DNA of 64,000 nt from Aquitalea magnusonii. GTDB lineage: Bacteria > Pseudomonadota > Gammaproteobacteria > Burkholderiales > Chromobacteriaceae. The notes beneath the pieces were generated by a model. That model ran no database searches. It saw nothing but the letters and a program-made list of their open reading frames with translations, and was not told the DNA's origin. Where the stretch lies: the NCBI RefSeq assembly GCF_002217795.2, contig NZ_AP018823.1, positions 930,001-994,000 on the forward strand, in the 5' to 3' direction. Both the position numbers and the translations under genes were made by a program. Below, in pieces: positions 16,974 through 25,319 of the stretch (positions within the stretch are counted from its first letter, which is position 1; each line of letters opens with the position of its first letter).

Positions 16974-17448
16974 GAGGGAATGCCGTGCTGCAAGGTTTGG
17001 GTGGCGAAAAGCGGTAGCCCGGCGTTTACTTTCGTCGCGACGGAGTGCCAGGAAAAAACACCGCCCTCAGGCACATGGGCCGAGGGCGAAGTGGGGATTA
17101 TACGCAGATGCTTCCTGCGCCGTGCGGGCTTCTGCCAGCCCGCGGCGTCAGGTGCCCCGGTTTATTGATTGGCTTGGCATGCAATGGGATGGAGATGTCG
17201 CGGCGAATAGCCGACCGATTACTTACCCTGTGCAGCACGTCTGCGTCGGCTCGCGCTGACGGGACCGGGGCGGCTCCGACAGGTGTTTCAGAGAAGAAAA
17301 TGGCTGTACTGCTTTCGGGAAATTTCTTTGGCGATAGTCGAACTATGGCGGAACACCCCGCTAAATCCTGGGGCTTCCGCCCTGCGTGACAGGCGGGGAG
17401 GGTGGATGCCCCGGCGGGGCGTTCCACCATGGCGGGATGCGTGGCCTG
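16974..17448. other. Intergenic region upstream of the ABC-F gene
   Basis: About 475 bases between divergent-looking units hold the ABC-F promoter and, at the right end, a GC-rich hairpin (17401-17428). The frames that cross it have no start signals or family resemblance, so I see no gene here. Confidence 0.4.
17401..17428. repeat. Palindromic repeat copy 1 (REP-like or terminator)
   Basis: GGTGGATGCCCCGGCGGGGC followed by GTTCCACC folds into a long hairpin (outer stem GGTGGA/TCCACC, inner stem GCCCC/GGGGC). It lies 21 bases past the stop of the minus-strand NTF2 gene. An almost identical copy in the same orientation is at 18831-18857, past the stop of the LysR gene. Confidence 0.55.
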
Positions 17449-17853
17449 TCAATCCGGGCTGAAGCGGTCGCCCAGGTCGGCACGGATGGTGTGGGTGTCG
17501 TAGATGATGACCAGCTTTTCAATCAGGCCATCCGCATTGAAGTCGAACACGTCCACGCAATCAAAGCTGACGGTGCTCTGGTCTTTCAGCACCCAGTCAT
17601 AGCGGAAATAAGCCGTGGCACGGCGGCTGCCCTGGCTGCTGTGGAAGAGGTCCAGCAGGGTGATTTTGCTGTTGCCGGAAGCCTCGGCCAGCTTGCGGTA
17701 AAACGATGCGGGACTGACCCACCCCAACAGGGGAGAATAAATGGTGGCCTGCGGGGCAAACAGGGCGACCACCCCGTCAACATTGCTCTGTTCAAGTGCC
17801 TGCAGGTAGTCTGTCAGCCTGGCTGCGTACTGCGCCGTATCGATACCGGACAT
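17449..17853 (-). CDS. SnoaL/NTF2-like family protein
   Basis: This 134-residue protein has the NTF2-like cone pattern: an N-terminal helix pair (YAARLTDYLQALEQSNVDGVVALFAP) followed by beta-strands with YSPLLGWVSP, ATAYFRYDWVL and SFDCVDVFDFNADGLIEKLVIIYDT, the last being the typical C-terminal strand. Family members are small ketosteroid-isomerase-like enzymes or binding proteins; the reaction cannot be assigned. An AGGAA site precedes the ATG. It is divergent from the LysR gene at 17901 with only 47 bases between, so the LysR protein is the likely controller, as is common for LysR and the gene it regulates. Confidence 0.7.
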   Translation of the reverse strand: MSGIDTAQYAARLTDYLQALEQSNVDGVVALFAPQATIYSPLLGWVSPASFYRKLAEASGNSKITLLDLFHSSQGSRRATAYFRYDWVLKDQSTVSFDCVDVFDFNADGLIEKLVIIYDTHTIRADLGDRFSPD

Positions 17854-17900
17854 TGCTGTATTCCTTGTTTGGTGTGAGCCACCACCTTAGCCATTTGCCC

Positions 17901-18830
17901 ATGAGCCGAATATCGACAAATTCTGAAGCCGGATATGCAGCGGATGCATACCCGCTTGGCGAACTGACCAAACCCCTGCCATCCATCATGGGCTTGCAGG
18001 CCTTTGTCGCCGTCGCCCAGTTGGGCAGCCTGTCGCGTGCCGCCACCCAGCTGCACCGCACCCAGGGCGCGGTGAGCCGCCAGATCCAGCAACTGGAGCA
18101 GTACTACCAGCTAGCCTTGTTCCGGCGTAGCGCCAGCGGCATGCAGCTGAGCCCGGAAGGCGAGCAACTGCAACAGCTTGCCCGGCGGGTATTGGCCGAG
18201 CTGTCCGCGTTTTCGCAACTGGCCAGCCGGCAGCAGCAAGTCATCCGCCTGCGCCTGCCATCCACGCTGGCACTGCGCTGGTTCCTGCCACGGCTGGACA
18301 GCCTGCAACAGTTGCTGCCCGGCATCCGCATCGACATCAGCACCTCCATCAGCGATACCCCCGACTTCACCGGCACCGAGCTGGACGCCATGCTGGTGCG
18401 CGGCGATGGCCAATGGCATGGCCTGCATGCCGAACGGCTGTTTGCCGAACACCTTACCCCGATGTGCTGTCCGGCACTGGCGCGCGAGTTGCACAGCCCG
18501 GCCGACATGCAGCAGCACTGCCTGATTCATGCCGATGCCGGCCAGCAAGCGTGGCAAGGCTGGTGGCGGCAATATGGCAGCGGGGAAATGGCAGGGCGGC
18601 ATGTCGAGTTCGACTCGCTGGAATCCGCCACCGGGGCTGCGGTACTGGGCTACGGCATTGCGCTGGGAGACCCGCGGCTGGCACAAGACCGGCTGGCCAG
18701 CGGCGAGCTGGTGATGCCCTTTGCCGCCATGACCACCAGCACGCTGGCTTATTTTCTGGTGATGCCCGAGCCTGGCCGCCACAGCCCCAAGCTGCGCGAG
18801 CTGAGCGAAGCCCTGCTGGCCCTGGCATAA
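17901..18830 (+). CDS. LysR family transcriptional regulator
   Basis: The N-terminal winged helix-turn-helix is clear (GLQAFVAVAQLGSLSRAATQLHRTQGAVSRQIQQLEQYYQLALFRR), followed by the two-lobed substrate domain to residue 309. The subgroup resembles GcvA-type regulators. Start choice is uncertain: ATG 17901 gives 29 residues ahead of the DNA-binding domain, whereas ATG 17988 (MGLQAFVAV) would start at the usual family N-terminus. It is divergent from the NTF2-like gene at 17449-17853 and probably acts on the 47-base shared interval. The ligand is unknown. Confidence 0.85.
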   Translation: MSRISTNSEAGYAADAYPLGELTKPLPSIMGLQAFVAVAQLGSLSRAATQLHRTQGAVSRQIQQLEQYYQLALFRRSASGMQLSPEGEQLQQLARRVLAELSAFSQLASRQQQVIRLRLPSTLALRWFLPRLDSLQQLLPGIRIDISTSISDTPDFTGTELDAMLVRGDGQWHGLHAERLFAEHLTPMCCPALARELHSPADMQQHCLIHADAGQQAWQGWWRQYGSGEMAGRHVEFDSLESATGAAVLGYGIALGDPRLAQDRLASGELVMPFAAMTTSTLAYFLVMPEPGRHSPKLRELSEALLALA

Positions 18831-18857
18831 GGTGGATGCCCCGGCGGGCGATCCACC
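18831..18857. repeat. Palindromic repeat copy 2 (REP-like or terminator)
   Basis: GGTGGATGCCCCGGCGGGCG followed by ATCCACC begins directly after the LysR stop codon and repeats the hairpin at 17401-17428 with two changes and one base fewer. The two copies bracket the NTF2/LysR gene pair. Confidence 0.55.
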
Positions 18858-18895
18858 ATGCGCTGCATGACCGCAAGCGGCAGGCTGACGGGGAG

Positions 18896-19936
18896 TCAGA
18901 ACTCCGTCACCACCGTTACCCCGGCCACCTCGAACCTGTCCATATTCATCAGCACCTCAATCGACTGCTCAAGGCTGATGGTGCGGCCTATCAGCTGCTC
19001 CGGTGCCAGCTTGCCCGCAGCCATCATGGCGAACATGGCATCGTAACGATGCGCCTGCATGCCGTGGCTGCCCAGGATTTCCAGCTCGTGCGCAATCACC
19101 TTGCTCATCGGGATGGCCGGGGTGCTGTGCTCGCCCAGCATCAGGCCCACCTGCACGTGCTTGCCGCGCTTGCGCAGATTGCTGATCGAGTTGAAGCAGG
19201 TGACCGGATGGCCCAGCGCATCCAGTGACACATGCGCACCACCGCGGCTGATGTCCATCACCGCTTCAACCACATCCGGCACCTTGCTGGCATTCACCGT
19301 GGCCACCGCCCCCAGCTTGCGCGCCAGTTCCAGCTTGTCGTCCGAAATATCAATGGCAATCACATTCGCCCCGATGGCATTGGCAATCATGATGGCAGAC
19401 AGGCCAACGCCACCGCAGCCATGCACCGCCACCCACTGTCCGGCCGAGGTTTTGCCCTGATCCACCACCGCGCGGAACGATGTCACAAAACGGCATCCCA
19501 GACTGGCGGCGGTGGTGAAATCCAGCGAATCCGGCAAGGCCACCAGATTGATGTCCGCCTGATGGATGGACACATACTCGGCAAACGAACCCCAGTGAGT
19601 GAAGCCGGGCTGGAACTGGTGGTCGCACACCTGATGATTGCCCGAATGACACTCCGGGCAATGGCCACAGCCAGCCACAAACGGCACCGTGACCCGATCG
19701 CCAATCTTCCATTTGCCCACCTGCTTGCCAACCGCAGTCACCACCCCGGAAAACTCATGGCCGGGAACATGCGGCAGCTGGATGTCCGGGTCGTGGCCAA
19801 CCCAGCCATGCCAGTCACTGCGGCACACGCCGGTTGCCATCACCTGGATCACCACACCGCTGTTATCCGGCGTCGGGTCCGGCACGGTAGTCAGTTGCGG
19901 CGGGGCCGAAAACGATTCGTAAACAATGGCTTTCAT
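18896..19936 (-). CDS. Zinc-dependent alcohol dehydrogenase (MDR family)
   Basis: This 346-residue medium-chain dehydrogenase starts at ATG 19936 behind GAGGAG; an upstream in-frame start would add nine unrelated residues. Catalytic zinc ligands appear as [10 protein letters not shown] (Cys near 38) and GHEFSG (His-Glu), and the structural zinc site is the four-cysteine cluster [16 protein letters not shown]. The Rossmann motif is [32 protein letters not shown], whose Asp after the second strand favours NAD(H). It should oxidise a primary or secondary alcohol in the cytoplasm. It is divergent from an Lrp-type regulator (20054) with a 117-base shared promoter region, so it is probably controlled by it. 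Confidence 0.85.
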   Translation of the reverse strand: MKAIVYESFSAPPQLTTVPDPTPDNSGVVIQVMATGVCRSDWHGWVGHDPDIQLPHVPGHEFSGVVTAVGKQVGKWKIGDRVTVPFVAGCGHCPECHSGNHQVCDHQFQPGFTHWGSFAEYVSIHQADINLVALPDSLDFTTAASLGCRFVTSFRAVVDQGKTSAGQWVAVHGCGGVGLSAIMIANAIGANVIAIDISDDKLELARKLGAVATVNASKVPDVVEAVMDISRGGAHVSLDALGHPVTCFNSISNLRKRGKHVQVGLMLGEHSTPAIPMSKVIAHELEILGSHGMQAHRYDAMFAMMAAGKLAPEQLIGRTISLEQSIEVLMNMDRFEVAGVTVVTEF

Positions 19937-20053
19937 GCAGTACTCCTCGGTGTAATGGTGCATTTATTGTGAACGTTTTCCGAGAAATTACCTGTCAGAT
20001 TGCCATTGGAATAAGCCGTAATCTGAAATAGGATTTCACTGATCAAACCTCCA

Positions 20054-20557
20054 GTGAAAGCTTTCTTCAAAATGACCGACCTCGACAAAGTAGACCTCGC
20101 CATCGCCGACAAGCTGCAACAGGATGGCCGCCTGTCCAACGCCAAGCTGGCCGAGCAATTTGCCATGAGCGAAGCCTCCTGCTGGCGACGGCAGAAACGG
20201 CTGGAAGAGCTGGGGGTTATCGAGGGATACAAAGCGGTACTGAACCGGCGCAAGCTGGGAATAGGGGTGATGGCCTTTGTGCAGATTGTCTGCACCCAGC
20301 ACAGCGAAGAAGCCACCGCCGCATTCGAACGCATCATCCAGGCCTGCCCGCAGATACTGGCCTGCCATAACACCACCGGCGAAGCCGACTTCCTGCTGCA
20401 AGTGGTCGCACGGGACCTGGATGACTACAGCCGCTTTGTCGAGAAAGTACTGCGCAAATTACCGGGAGTGTTCAGCATCCGCAGCAATATCTCGCTCAGG
20501 GAAATCAAGGTGATGAACAAGCTGCCCATCACCGATATCGAGCCAGGTCATGGCTGA
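20054..20557 (+). CDS. Lrp/AsnC family transcriptional regulator
   Basis: A 167-residue protein with the AsnC-type helix-turn-helix (LDKVDLAIADKLQQDGRLSNAKLAEQFAMSEASCWRRQKRLEELGVI) followed by the RAM ligand-binding/oligomerisation domain (ILACHNTTGEADFLLQVVARDLDDYSRFVEKVLRKLPGV). Such regulators sense amino acids or other small molecules. A GTG at 20054 and an ATG at 20072 are both possible starts; neither has a strong ribosome-binding site, and the ATG begins at the usual family N-terminus. Divergence from the alcohol dehydrogenase at 18896-19936 suggests that gene is its target. Confidence 0.85.
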   Translation: MKAFFKMTDLDKVDLAIADKLQQDGRLSNAKLAEQFAMSEASCWRRQKRLEELGVIEGYKAVLNRRKLGIGVMAFVQIVCTQHSEEATAAFERIIQACPQILACHNTTGEADFLLQVVARDLDDYSRFVEKVLRKLPGVFSIRSNISLREIKVMNKLPITDIEPGHG

Positions 20558-20570
20558 ATGGCCATGACCT
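20545..20570 (+). terminator. Perfect 10-base hairpin spanning the Lrp stop codon
   Basis: AGGTCATGGC (20545-20554) and GCCATGACCT (20561-20570) are perfect complements with a six-base loop that begins with the TGA stop codon. No T-run follows. The structure probably ends or stabilises the lrp-like mRNA. Confidence 0.45.
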
Positions 20571-20734
20571 GTGCGGGTGGGCTGGTGTTTGGCGGGTGAA
20601 GGGGGGCCAATGGCCTTGGGGTGTGGAGGAAGTGCAGGGGATGCTGTTGCTGAAGGGCGGTAGTATGGGGCGATTGGTGGTAGGCAGTTTTTCGGCCTTA
20701 GCGGATGCTCCATCAAGTTGTGAAAACGACTGCT

Positions 20735-20759
20735 ATACACATAACTTAGGACACGCCCA
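20735..20759. repeat. Degenerate copy of the IS256-like end
   Basis: CTATACACATAACTTAGGAC followed by ACGCCC keeps the ACACA, AA-TT and ACACGCCC blocks of the two sequences at 4629-4720. It lies just downstream of the AraC gene and may be a solo remnant of the same element type. Confidence 0.3.
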
Positions 20760-20780
20760 CTGCCATATGGCTGAGCATGC

Positions 20781-21572
20781 TCATGGGTGCGTAGCCCGCA
20801 ACTGCATAGGCTTGATGCCAAATTGTTTTTGAAAGCGCTGGCTAAAACGCGAATGTGAGGCATAGCCACACTGGCGGGCGATTTCTCCTATTGGAAGTTG
20901 GGTGCTTTGAAGCAACCCTAATGCGGTATTGAGCCGCACCTGGTCGAGAATTTTGCGGAAGGAATGGCCTTCCTGATCCAGCTTGCGGCGCAGCGTGGAT
21001 TCGCCCATGAAAAACTGATGGGCTAGTTCCGCCAACCTCCAATCACGCCCTGGCTGCAAGAGCATGGTCTGGCGTAGTCGGTCTGCCACACCAGTTTCCC
21101 GGTCGGCAAAAAGTACACCGCCCAGGCCAGCCAGCGCCAGTGCTAGTAGCAAACCCTGCGCACGATGGCGAAGCAAGGGCTCGCTTTCTGAGCGGGTCAC
21201 TGCGGCAAAAAGCTCATCCCACAACTGGCGCATCGTTCCCTGAATCGGGGAGAAGAGTTGCGGTGGGTGCGCCAGAAGGGCCAGAACCTGCTCGGCATAT
21301 TGCAGACGGAACTGCTGTAAAAGATCGGCATCGAGTACCAGCACTTCGCAGCTATACCCGTGAGCATCAGGCAGGTTATGCACGTTCAACGTTAGGCCTG
21401 CGGGGGCCATGATAAGGTGATCTGCCCGGGCAACATGGGCTCGCTCGTTGATCCAGAAATGCTTTTCCCCGCTCCGAACTCGCATCAGTGTGGCCTGTAG
21501 GCAGCTTACCTGGCGCAATGTCTGTGGCTTGCTGGCCCGAACCATGCCCCGGGTAATCTGCTTGCTCTGCAT
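20781..21572 (-). CDS. AraC family transcriptional regulator
   Basis: This 263-residue protein has a cupin-like N-terminal sensing domain (FWINERAHVARADHLIMAPAGLTLNVHNLPD) and a C-terminal AraC DNA-binding domain with two helix-turn-helix motifs (RLAELAHQFFMGESTLRRKLDQEG and IGEIARQCGYASHSRFSQRFQKQFG). It is co-oriented with the YbhB-like gene (21582-22109), whose stop lies nine bases upstream of this gene's start, so the two may share a transcript. AraC proteins of this size usually activate nearby metabolic or stress genes. The ligand is unknown. Confidence 0.8.
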   Translation of the reverse strand: MQSKQITRGMVRASKPQTLRQVSCLQATLMRVRSGEKHFWINERAHVARADHLIMAPAGLTLNVHNLPDAHGYSCEVLVLDADLLQQFRLQYAEQVLALLAHPPQLFSPIQGTMRQLWDELFAAVTRSESEPLLRHRAQGLLLALALAGLGGVLFADRETGVADRLRQTMLLQPGRDWRLAELAHQFFMGESTLRRKLDQEGHSFRKILDQVRLNTALGLLQSTQLPIGEIARQCGYASHSRFSQRFQKQFGIKPMQLRATHP

Positions 21573-21581
21573 GGTGACTCC

Positions 21582-22109
21582 TCAGCGACTGAAAAAGGTG
21601 GTAAGCCGGGCTTTGCCCAGCGCATGCTGATTGAGCATGAAACCGACCAGTGCGCCGCTGGCATTGGCATCAACCGGCAATTGTTCAACATCCAGCGCCC
21701 ACACGGTATGAATATAGCGGTGCGGCTTATCTCCAGCCGGCGGGCAGGCTCCGCCGTAGACATTGCCACCATAGTCGGTGCGGGTTTGCAAGGAACCTAC
21801 TGGTACCTGGCCACTGGCAAGCTGATTGACGCTTGCCGGAATGTTCACCACCAACCAGTGCCACCAGCCACTGCCGGTGGGGGCATCTGGATCGTATACC
21901 GTAATGGCAAAGCTTTTGGTACCGATCGGTGCGTTCTGCCAGCTCAACTGAGGAGAAACATTCTGACCAGTGCAGCCAAAGCTGTTGAATTCCTGTTTGC
22001 TGCCCATAGGTGCTTGGTCTTTGAAGTCTGTGCTCTGCAGGGTGAATCCGGAGGCATGAACCAGAGTACAGAGGGTCAGGCTGGCCAAGATCAAACCGAG
22101 TTTTTTCAT
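21582..22109 (-). CDS. Periplasmic YbhB/YbcL family (PEBP-like) protein
   Basis: I start at ATG 22109, which gives a 19-residue signal peptide (MKKLGLILASLTLCTLVHA) and a 175-residue precursor; an upstream start would mask it. The mature domain carries the PEBP signature: NVSPQLSWQNAPIGTKSFAITVYDPDAP, GWWHWLVVNIPA and the C-terminal HRYIHTVWALDVEQL. The conserved Asp-Pro-Asp-Ala-Pro and His residues line the small anion pocket of this family. Function of bacterial members is not settled, but they are often secreted stress or phospholipid-binding proteins. It precedes an AraC regulator in the same orientation. Confidence 0.8.
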   Translation of the reverse strand: MKKLGLILASLTLCTLVHASGFTLQSTDFKDQAPMGSKQEFNSFGCTGQNVSPQLSWQNAPIGTKSFAITVYDPDAPTGSGWWHWLVVNIPASVNQLASGQVPVGSLQTRTDYGGNVYGGACPPAGDKPHRYIHTVWALDVEQLPVDANASGALVGFMLNQHALGKARLTTFFSR

Positions 22110-22415
22110 GATTCTGATTCCGTGAAAGGGAAAGCTCATTCTAAGCACTGGCCTCACTTAAAAATGTGCAGAAATGCTCGAGTCTTGTGCTCTGCCGCTC
22201 AGTCCGGGTATTGCGGGCTTCCATGGGGTTCTGTTGCAGTAAGCTGAGCCGAGCATGTCAAGAGCAGCAATATCTGCCAGTTCCAATCGGCTTGCTTGCA
22301 CAAATTAGGCCTTGTGTTCGTCCGGTAGCATGATGGCATGAGTTATTCAAAAAGCGCGTGAGCAATCGTCCAAAGCTGCACATCTAGACTCTCCAGGGCG
22401 ATTCAACCCGCTCGG

Positions 22416-23330
22416 CTAAGGCAAGGCATTGGACTGACGTTCGCCAAGTTTCTGCTCCAGTACCGCCATACGTAGTAGCAACTCGTGCTCGGAGGTGATG
22501 TCGGAAATGATGCCGTACCAGGCTAGCACCTCACCTTGTTCATTCATGGCCGGAAACGCCCGGCTACGCATCCAGCGCCAACTGCCGTCTGGCCATAAAA
22601 TACGGAATTCAATAAAAAACGGCTGTTTGCTGGGCAGATGCTTCAGCCAAGTTTCATGCACCCGCACCCGGTCTGTTGGTTCCATCCGCGTCAGCCAGCA
22701 TGTATAACGTTTCTGATAACTGGCATCTGCGGCGTAATCGATGAATTCACCCATATAGTTAACCTGACCATCCGGTCCAACACGCCAGATGACGTTGGGG
22801 CCCAGCTCCAGCACCGTGCGGAAGTGTGTTTCGCTTTGCTGCAGTTGTCTTTCAGCTTCTACACGACTGGTAATATCGACTAACACTAATGATACGCCCA
22901 GCGGTAGTTGCTGGGCATCGACAATCCGCTGATGGGCAACCAGAAAGGCAGCGCCGCTCGGCTGATAACAGTATTCCCTAGTCTCGCAGCTTTCACCTGC
23001 CATCAACTGCACCAGTGCCGTCATGAGGTCGGGCATCATTTCATCACCGAATACTTGGCTGGCAGGGTTGCGTAGTATGGAATCCAGCTCCATGCCCGGA
23101 TAGCGAGTCAGTAACTGGTTGGCACTGACAATCCGCATCTGGCAATCAATAAAGCACAAGCCGACCGGGGCGTCCTGGTACAGTGCCTCCAACTGGTGCA
23201 GGCGCTGGAACGGTGACAGGTCCAGCGTGGTTTTGGTTGTCTCTCCGCCCCATTTTTTGCAGTAGCTGCAAGGCTTGCGTGGCGGGCCACTGCTGGAGAC
23301 CACATAAAGCCCTGCCCGACTGTGCAGCAA
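22416..23330 (-). CDS. Two-PAS-domain protein without output domain
   Basis: Up to 304 residues. PAS 1 (about 45-165) shows LEALYQDAPVGLCFIDCQMRIVSANQLLT and ends VSLVLVDITSRVEAERQLQQSE, the usual linker to the next PAS. PAS 2 (about 170-285) shows FRTVLELGPNVIWRVGPDGQVNYMG and the PAC-type FRILWPDGSWRWMRSRAFP. There is no kinase, GGDEF, EAL or DNA-binding domain after it. The true start is doubtful: the first part of the frame overlaps the EAL remnant at 23250-23404, and the credible protein starts near residue 30. It may be the sensory end of a larger gene now broken up, or a standalone partner protein. Confidence 0.6.
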   Translation of the reverse strand: MLHSRAGLYVVSSSGPPRKPCSYCKKWGGETTKTTLDLSPFQRLHQLEALYQDAPVGLCFIDCQMRIVSANQLLTRYPGMELDSILRNPASQVFGDEMMPDLMTALVQLMAGESCETREYCYQPSGAAFLVAHQRIVDAQQLPLGVSLVLVDITSRVEAERQLQQSETHFRTVLELGPNVIWRVGPDGQVNYMGEFIDYAADASYQKRYTCWLTRMEPTDRVRVHETWLKHLPSKQPFFIEFRILWPDGSWRWMRSRAFPAMNEQGEVLAWYGIISDITSEHELLLRMAVLEQKLGERQSNALP

Positions 23331-23404
23331 AGCTTACGCAGCACGTTTGCTTGTTCCGTGCTTTCTACTCCTTCAGCGACCACGGTTAGGGGTGATGTTG
23401 CCAA
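23250..23404 (-). pseudogene. C-terminal fragment of an EAL phosphodiesterase domain
   Basis: In a different frame from the PAS gene this stretch encodes PLTVVAEGVESTEQANVLRK and then VGQGFMWSPAVARH, which is the last motif (VAEGVE, then GQGF) and C-terminal helix of EAL domains. Nothing of the preceding EAL domain remains upstream; the DNA before 23404 is unrelated. It is the tail of a cyclic-di-GMP phosphodiesterase whose body has been lost, fused by deletion next to the PAS gene and the SDR promoter region. Confidence 0.65.
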
Positions 23405-23522
23405 GTTAAAACACTAGCGATAGCAACTGGGCCGATATTTGATCATAAATTTGCAAGTATGCAGGATGTTTGTGGTAAATATCGATTCAATCCTTATTTA
23501 TTTGATCATAAATGTTGAATTG

Positions 23523-24332
23523 ATGACAAAGACAATGACACATCCGCCTGCAGCACATCCCTTGTTCAGTTTGCAAGGGAAGACCGCGCTGATCAGTGGT
23601 GCCGGCAGCGCAGAAGGTATCGGCTTTGCCACTGCCAGATTACTGGGCGAGCTTGGTTGCCGTGTTGCCTTGTGTGCCACGGGCCCCCGTATCCACGAAC
23701 GTGCAGCCTCTTTGCGAGAACAAGGCATAGCGGCTCAGGGCTATACCGCAGACCTTACCGTTGCTGATGAAGTGGATCGCTTGCTGGCGCGAGTGACGCA
23801 TGACTTTCCTCGCATCGACATTCTGGTTAACAACGCGGGTATGGCGCAGGAGGGGCAGGCCGAGTCATTTATCAGCTTTGACATGCTGGCGGATAGCGAC
23901 TGGTCAAAAACCATCCAGCGGAATCTCGATACTTGCTATTTGCTGACGCGGCGTGTGTTGCCCGGCATGCTGGCGACAGGCCAGGGCCGCATCATCAACG
24001 TGGCATCGGTCACTGGCCCAGTCGTGGCGAACCCCGGTGAAGTGGCATACAGCGCGGCCAAAGCCGGCATGGTAGGCATGAGCCGGGCACTCGCGCTGGA
24101 AGTTGGCCACAAGGGCATTACCGTTAACTGTGTTGCACCGGGCTGGGTGGCCACGGCATCGCAGACTGAGGTGGAGAAGCAAGCCGCAATGCATACCCCG
24201 ATAGGCCGTGCCGGTACCCCGGAAGAAATGGCCGCGGTCATCGTATTCCTTGCCATGCCCGCCGCCAGCTACATCCATGGAGAAATGCTGGTGGTGGATG
24301 GTGCCAACTGTCTGCAGGAGCGCAAGGGATGA
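23523..24332 (+). CDS. Short-chain dehydrogenase/reductase (SDR), FabG-like
   Basis: This 269-residue classical SDR shows the nucleotide motif TALISGAGSAEGIGFATARLLG, the NNAG block (DILVNNAGMAQ), catalytic Ser in INVASVTG and YSAAKAG (Tyr-x-x-x-Lys), then CVAPGWV. It should reduce a keto group or oxidise an alcohol with NAD(P)(H). I use ATG 23523; an in-frame ATG at 23535 is also possible, and the longer frame upstream lacks similarity. Its TGA overlaps the ATG of a second SDR, so the two are co-translated and likely act on related substrates or form a complex. Confidence 0.85.
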   Translation: MTKTMTHPPAAHPLFSLQGKTALISGAGSAEGIGFATARLLGELGCRVALCATGPRIHERAASLREQGIAAQGYTADLTVADEVDRLLARVTHDFPRIDILVNNAGMAQEGQAESFISFDMLADSDWSKTIQRNLDTCYLLTRRVLPGMLATGQGRIINVASVTGPVVANPGEVAYSAAKAGMVGMSRALALEVGHKGITVNCVAPGWVATASQTEVEKQAAMHTPIGRAGTPEEMAAVIVFLAMPAASYIHGEMLVVDGANCLQERKG

Positions 24333-25108
24333 CACCATTCAAGCCAGATCTGTTTGCCGGACGTGTCTACCTGGTAACCGGTGCTGCCGGCGGGGTGGGT
24401 GGGAGCGTGGCGGAAAAACTGTTGTCCTTGGGGGCGCAGGTTGTCATGACCGACGTACAGCGCGATCTGCTGCAACAGCGCGCAGACGCGCTTGGCGCTG
24501 CGGCCTTTGCTGCCGACCTGCGCCAGGCTGAAAACACGCAAGCCCTGATTGACTTCAGCCTGCAGCAATACGGCCGGCTGGATGGGCTGGCCAACTGCGC
24601 AGGCGTATGGGTGGAAGGGCCAAGCGAGTTGGCCAGCGAAGACGATTGGCGTCATTGCGTGGATATCAACCTCAAGGCGGTGTTCTTTCTTTGCAGCCGT
24701 GCCATTCCGGCGCTGCGCGAGACGCAGGGAGCCATCGTCAATGTCAGTTCCGATGCCGGTGTGATCGGCAATGCCGGTGCCGCCATTTACTGTGCCAGCA
24801 AGGGGGGCGTCACCGTCATGAGTAAGGCGCTGGCCAGGGAATTGGCCCCCAGTGGTATTCGCGTCAATGCCTTGTGCCCGTCCGATATTTTCTCCCCCAT
24901 GCTGGAGTTCCAGGCTGCACGCTACGGGGATGGCGATCCGGAAGGCTACTATCGCCGACTGATGGCGCACTATCCTCAACAGGACAAAGCCCGTTTCCTG
25001 ACCCCCTCCGAGGTGGCCGACCATGTACTTTGGCTGCTGTCTCCCGCCTGTGCAGGGGTGACCGGAGCCAATGTCATGCTGGATTTCGGTTTGACTGCAG
25101 GGTATTGA
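24329..25108 (+). CDS. Short-chain dehydrogenase/reductase (SDR)
   Basis: This 259-residue SDR has VYLVTGAAGGVGGSVAEKLL as cofactor motif, GLANCAGVW in place of the usual NNAG, Ser in VNVSSDAGVIG and the active-site YCASKGG, followed by VNALCPSDIFSPM. The altered NNAG (NCAG) is tolerated in the family. The gene overlaps the upstream SDR by four bases. Two adjacent SDRs suggest consecutive or opposite stereospecific steps on a keto/hydroxy substrate, but nothing nearby identifies it. An IS5-type remnant begins about 210 bases downstream. Confidence 0.85.
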   Translation: MTPFKPDLFAGRVYLVTGAAGGVGGSVAEKLLSLGAQVVMTDVQRDLLQQRADALGAAAFAADLRQAENTQALIDFSLQQYGRLDGLANCAGVWVEGPSELASEDDWRHCVDINLKAVFFLCSRAIPALRETQGAIVNVSSDAGVIGNAGAAIYCASKGGVTVMSKALARELAPSGIRVNALCPSDIFSPMLEFQAARYGDGDPEGYYRRLMAHYPQQDKARFLTPSEVADHVLWLLSPACAGVTGANVMLDFGLTAGY

Positions 25109-25319
25109 TTCACAGACGGGTTTTTGCAGGAGGCAGGCTTCATCTTTATCCTGCCTCCAGTGGATACTTTTGCATGTTGTTTTACACGCTTGGCTCTTGA
25201 AACCGCCCTCCATGAAATCTACACATTAACGACAAATGTTCTCCATTCAATAGATGCAGAATTAATCATTCTCTTTCTTTAAAATTAATTGCTAAAGAGA
25301 GACTTGATATGATTTTGAA

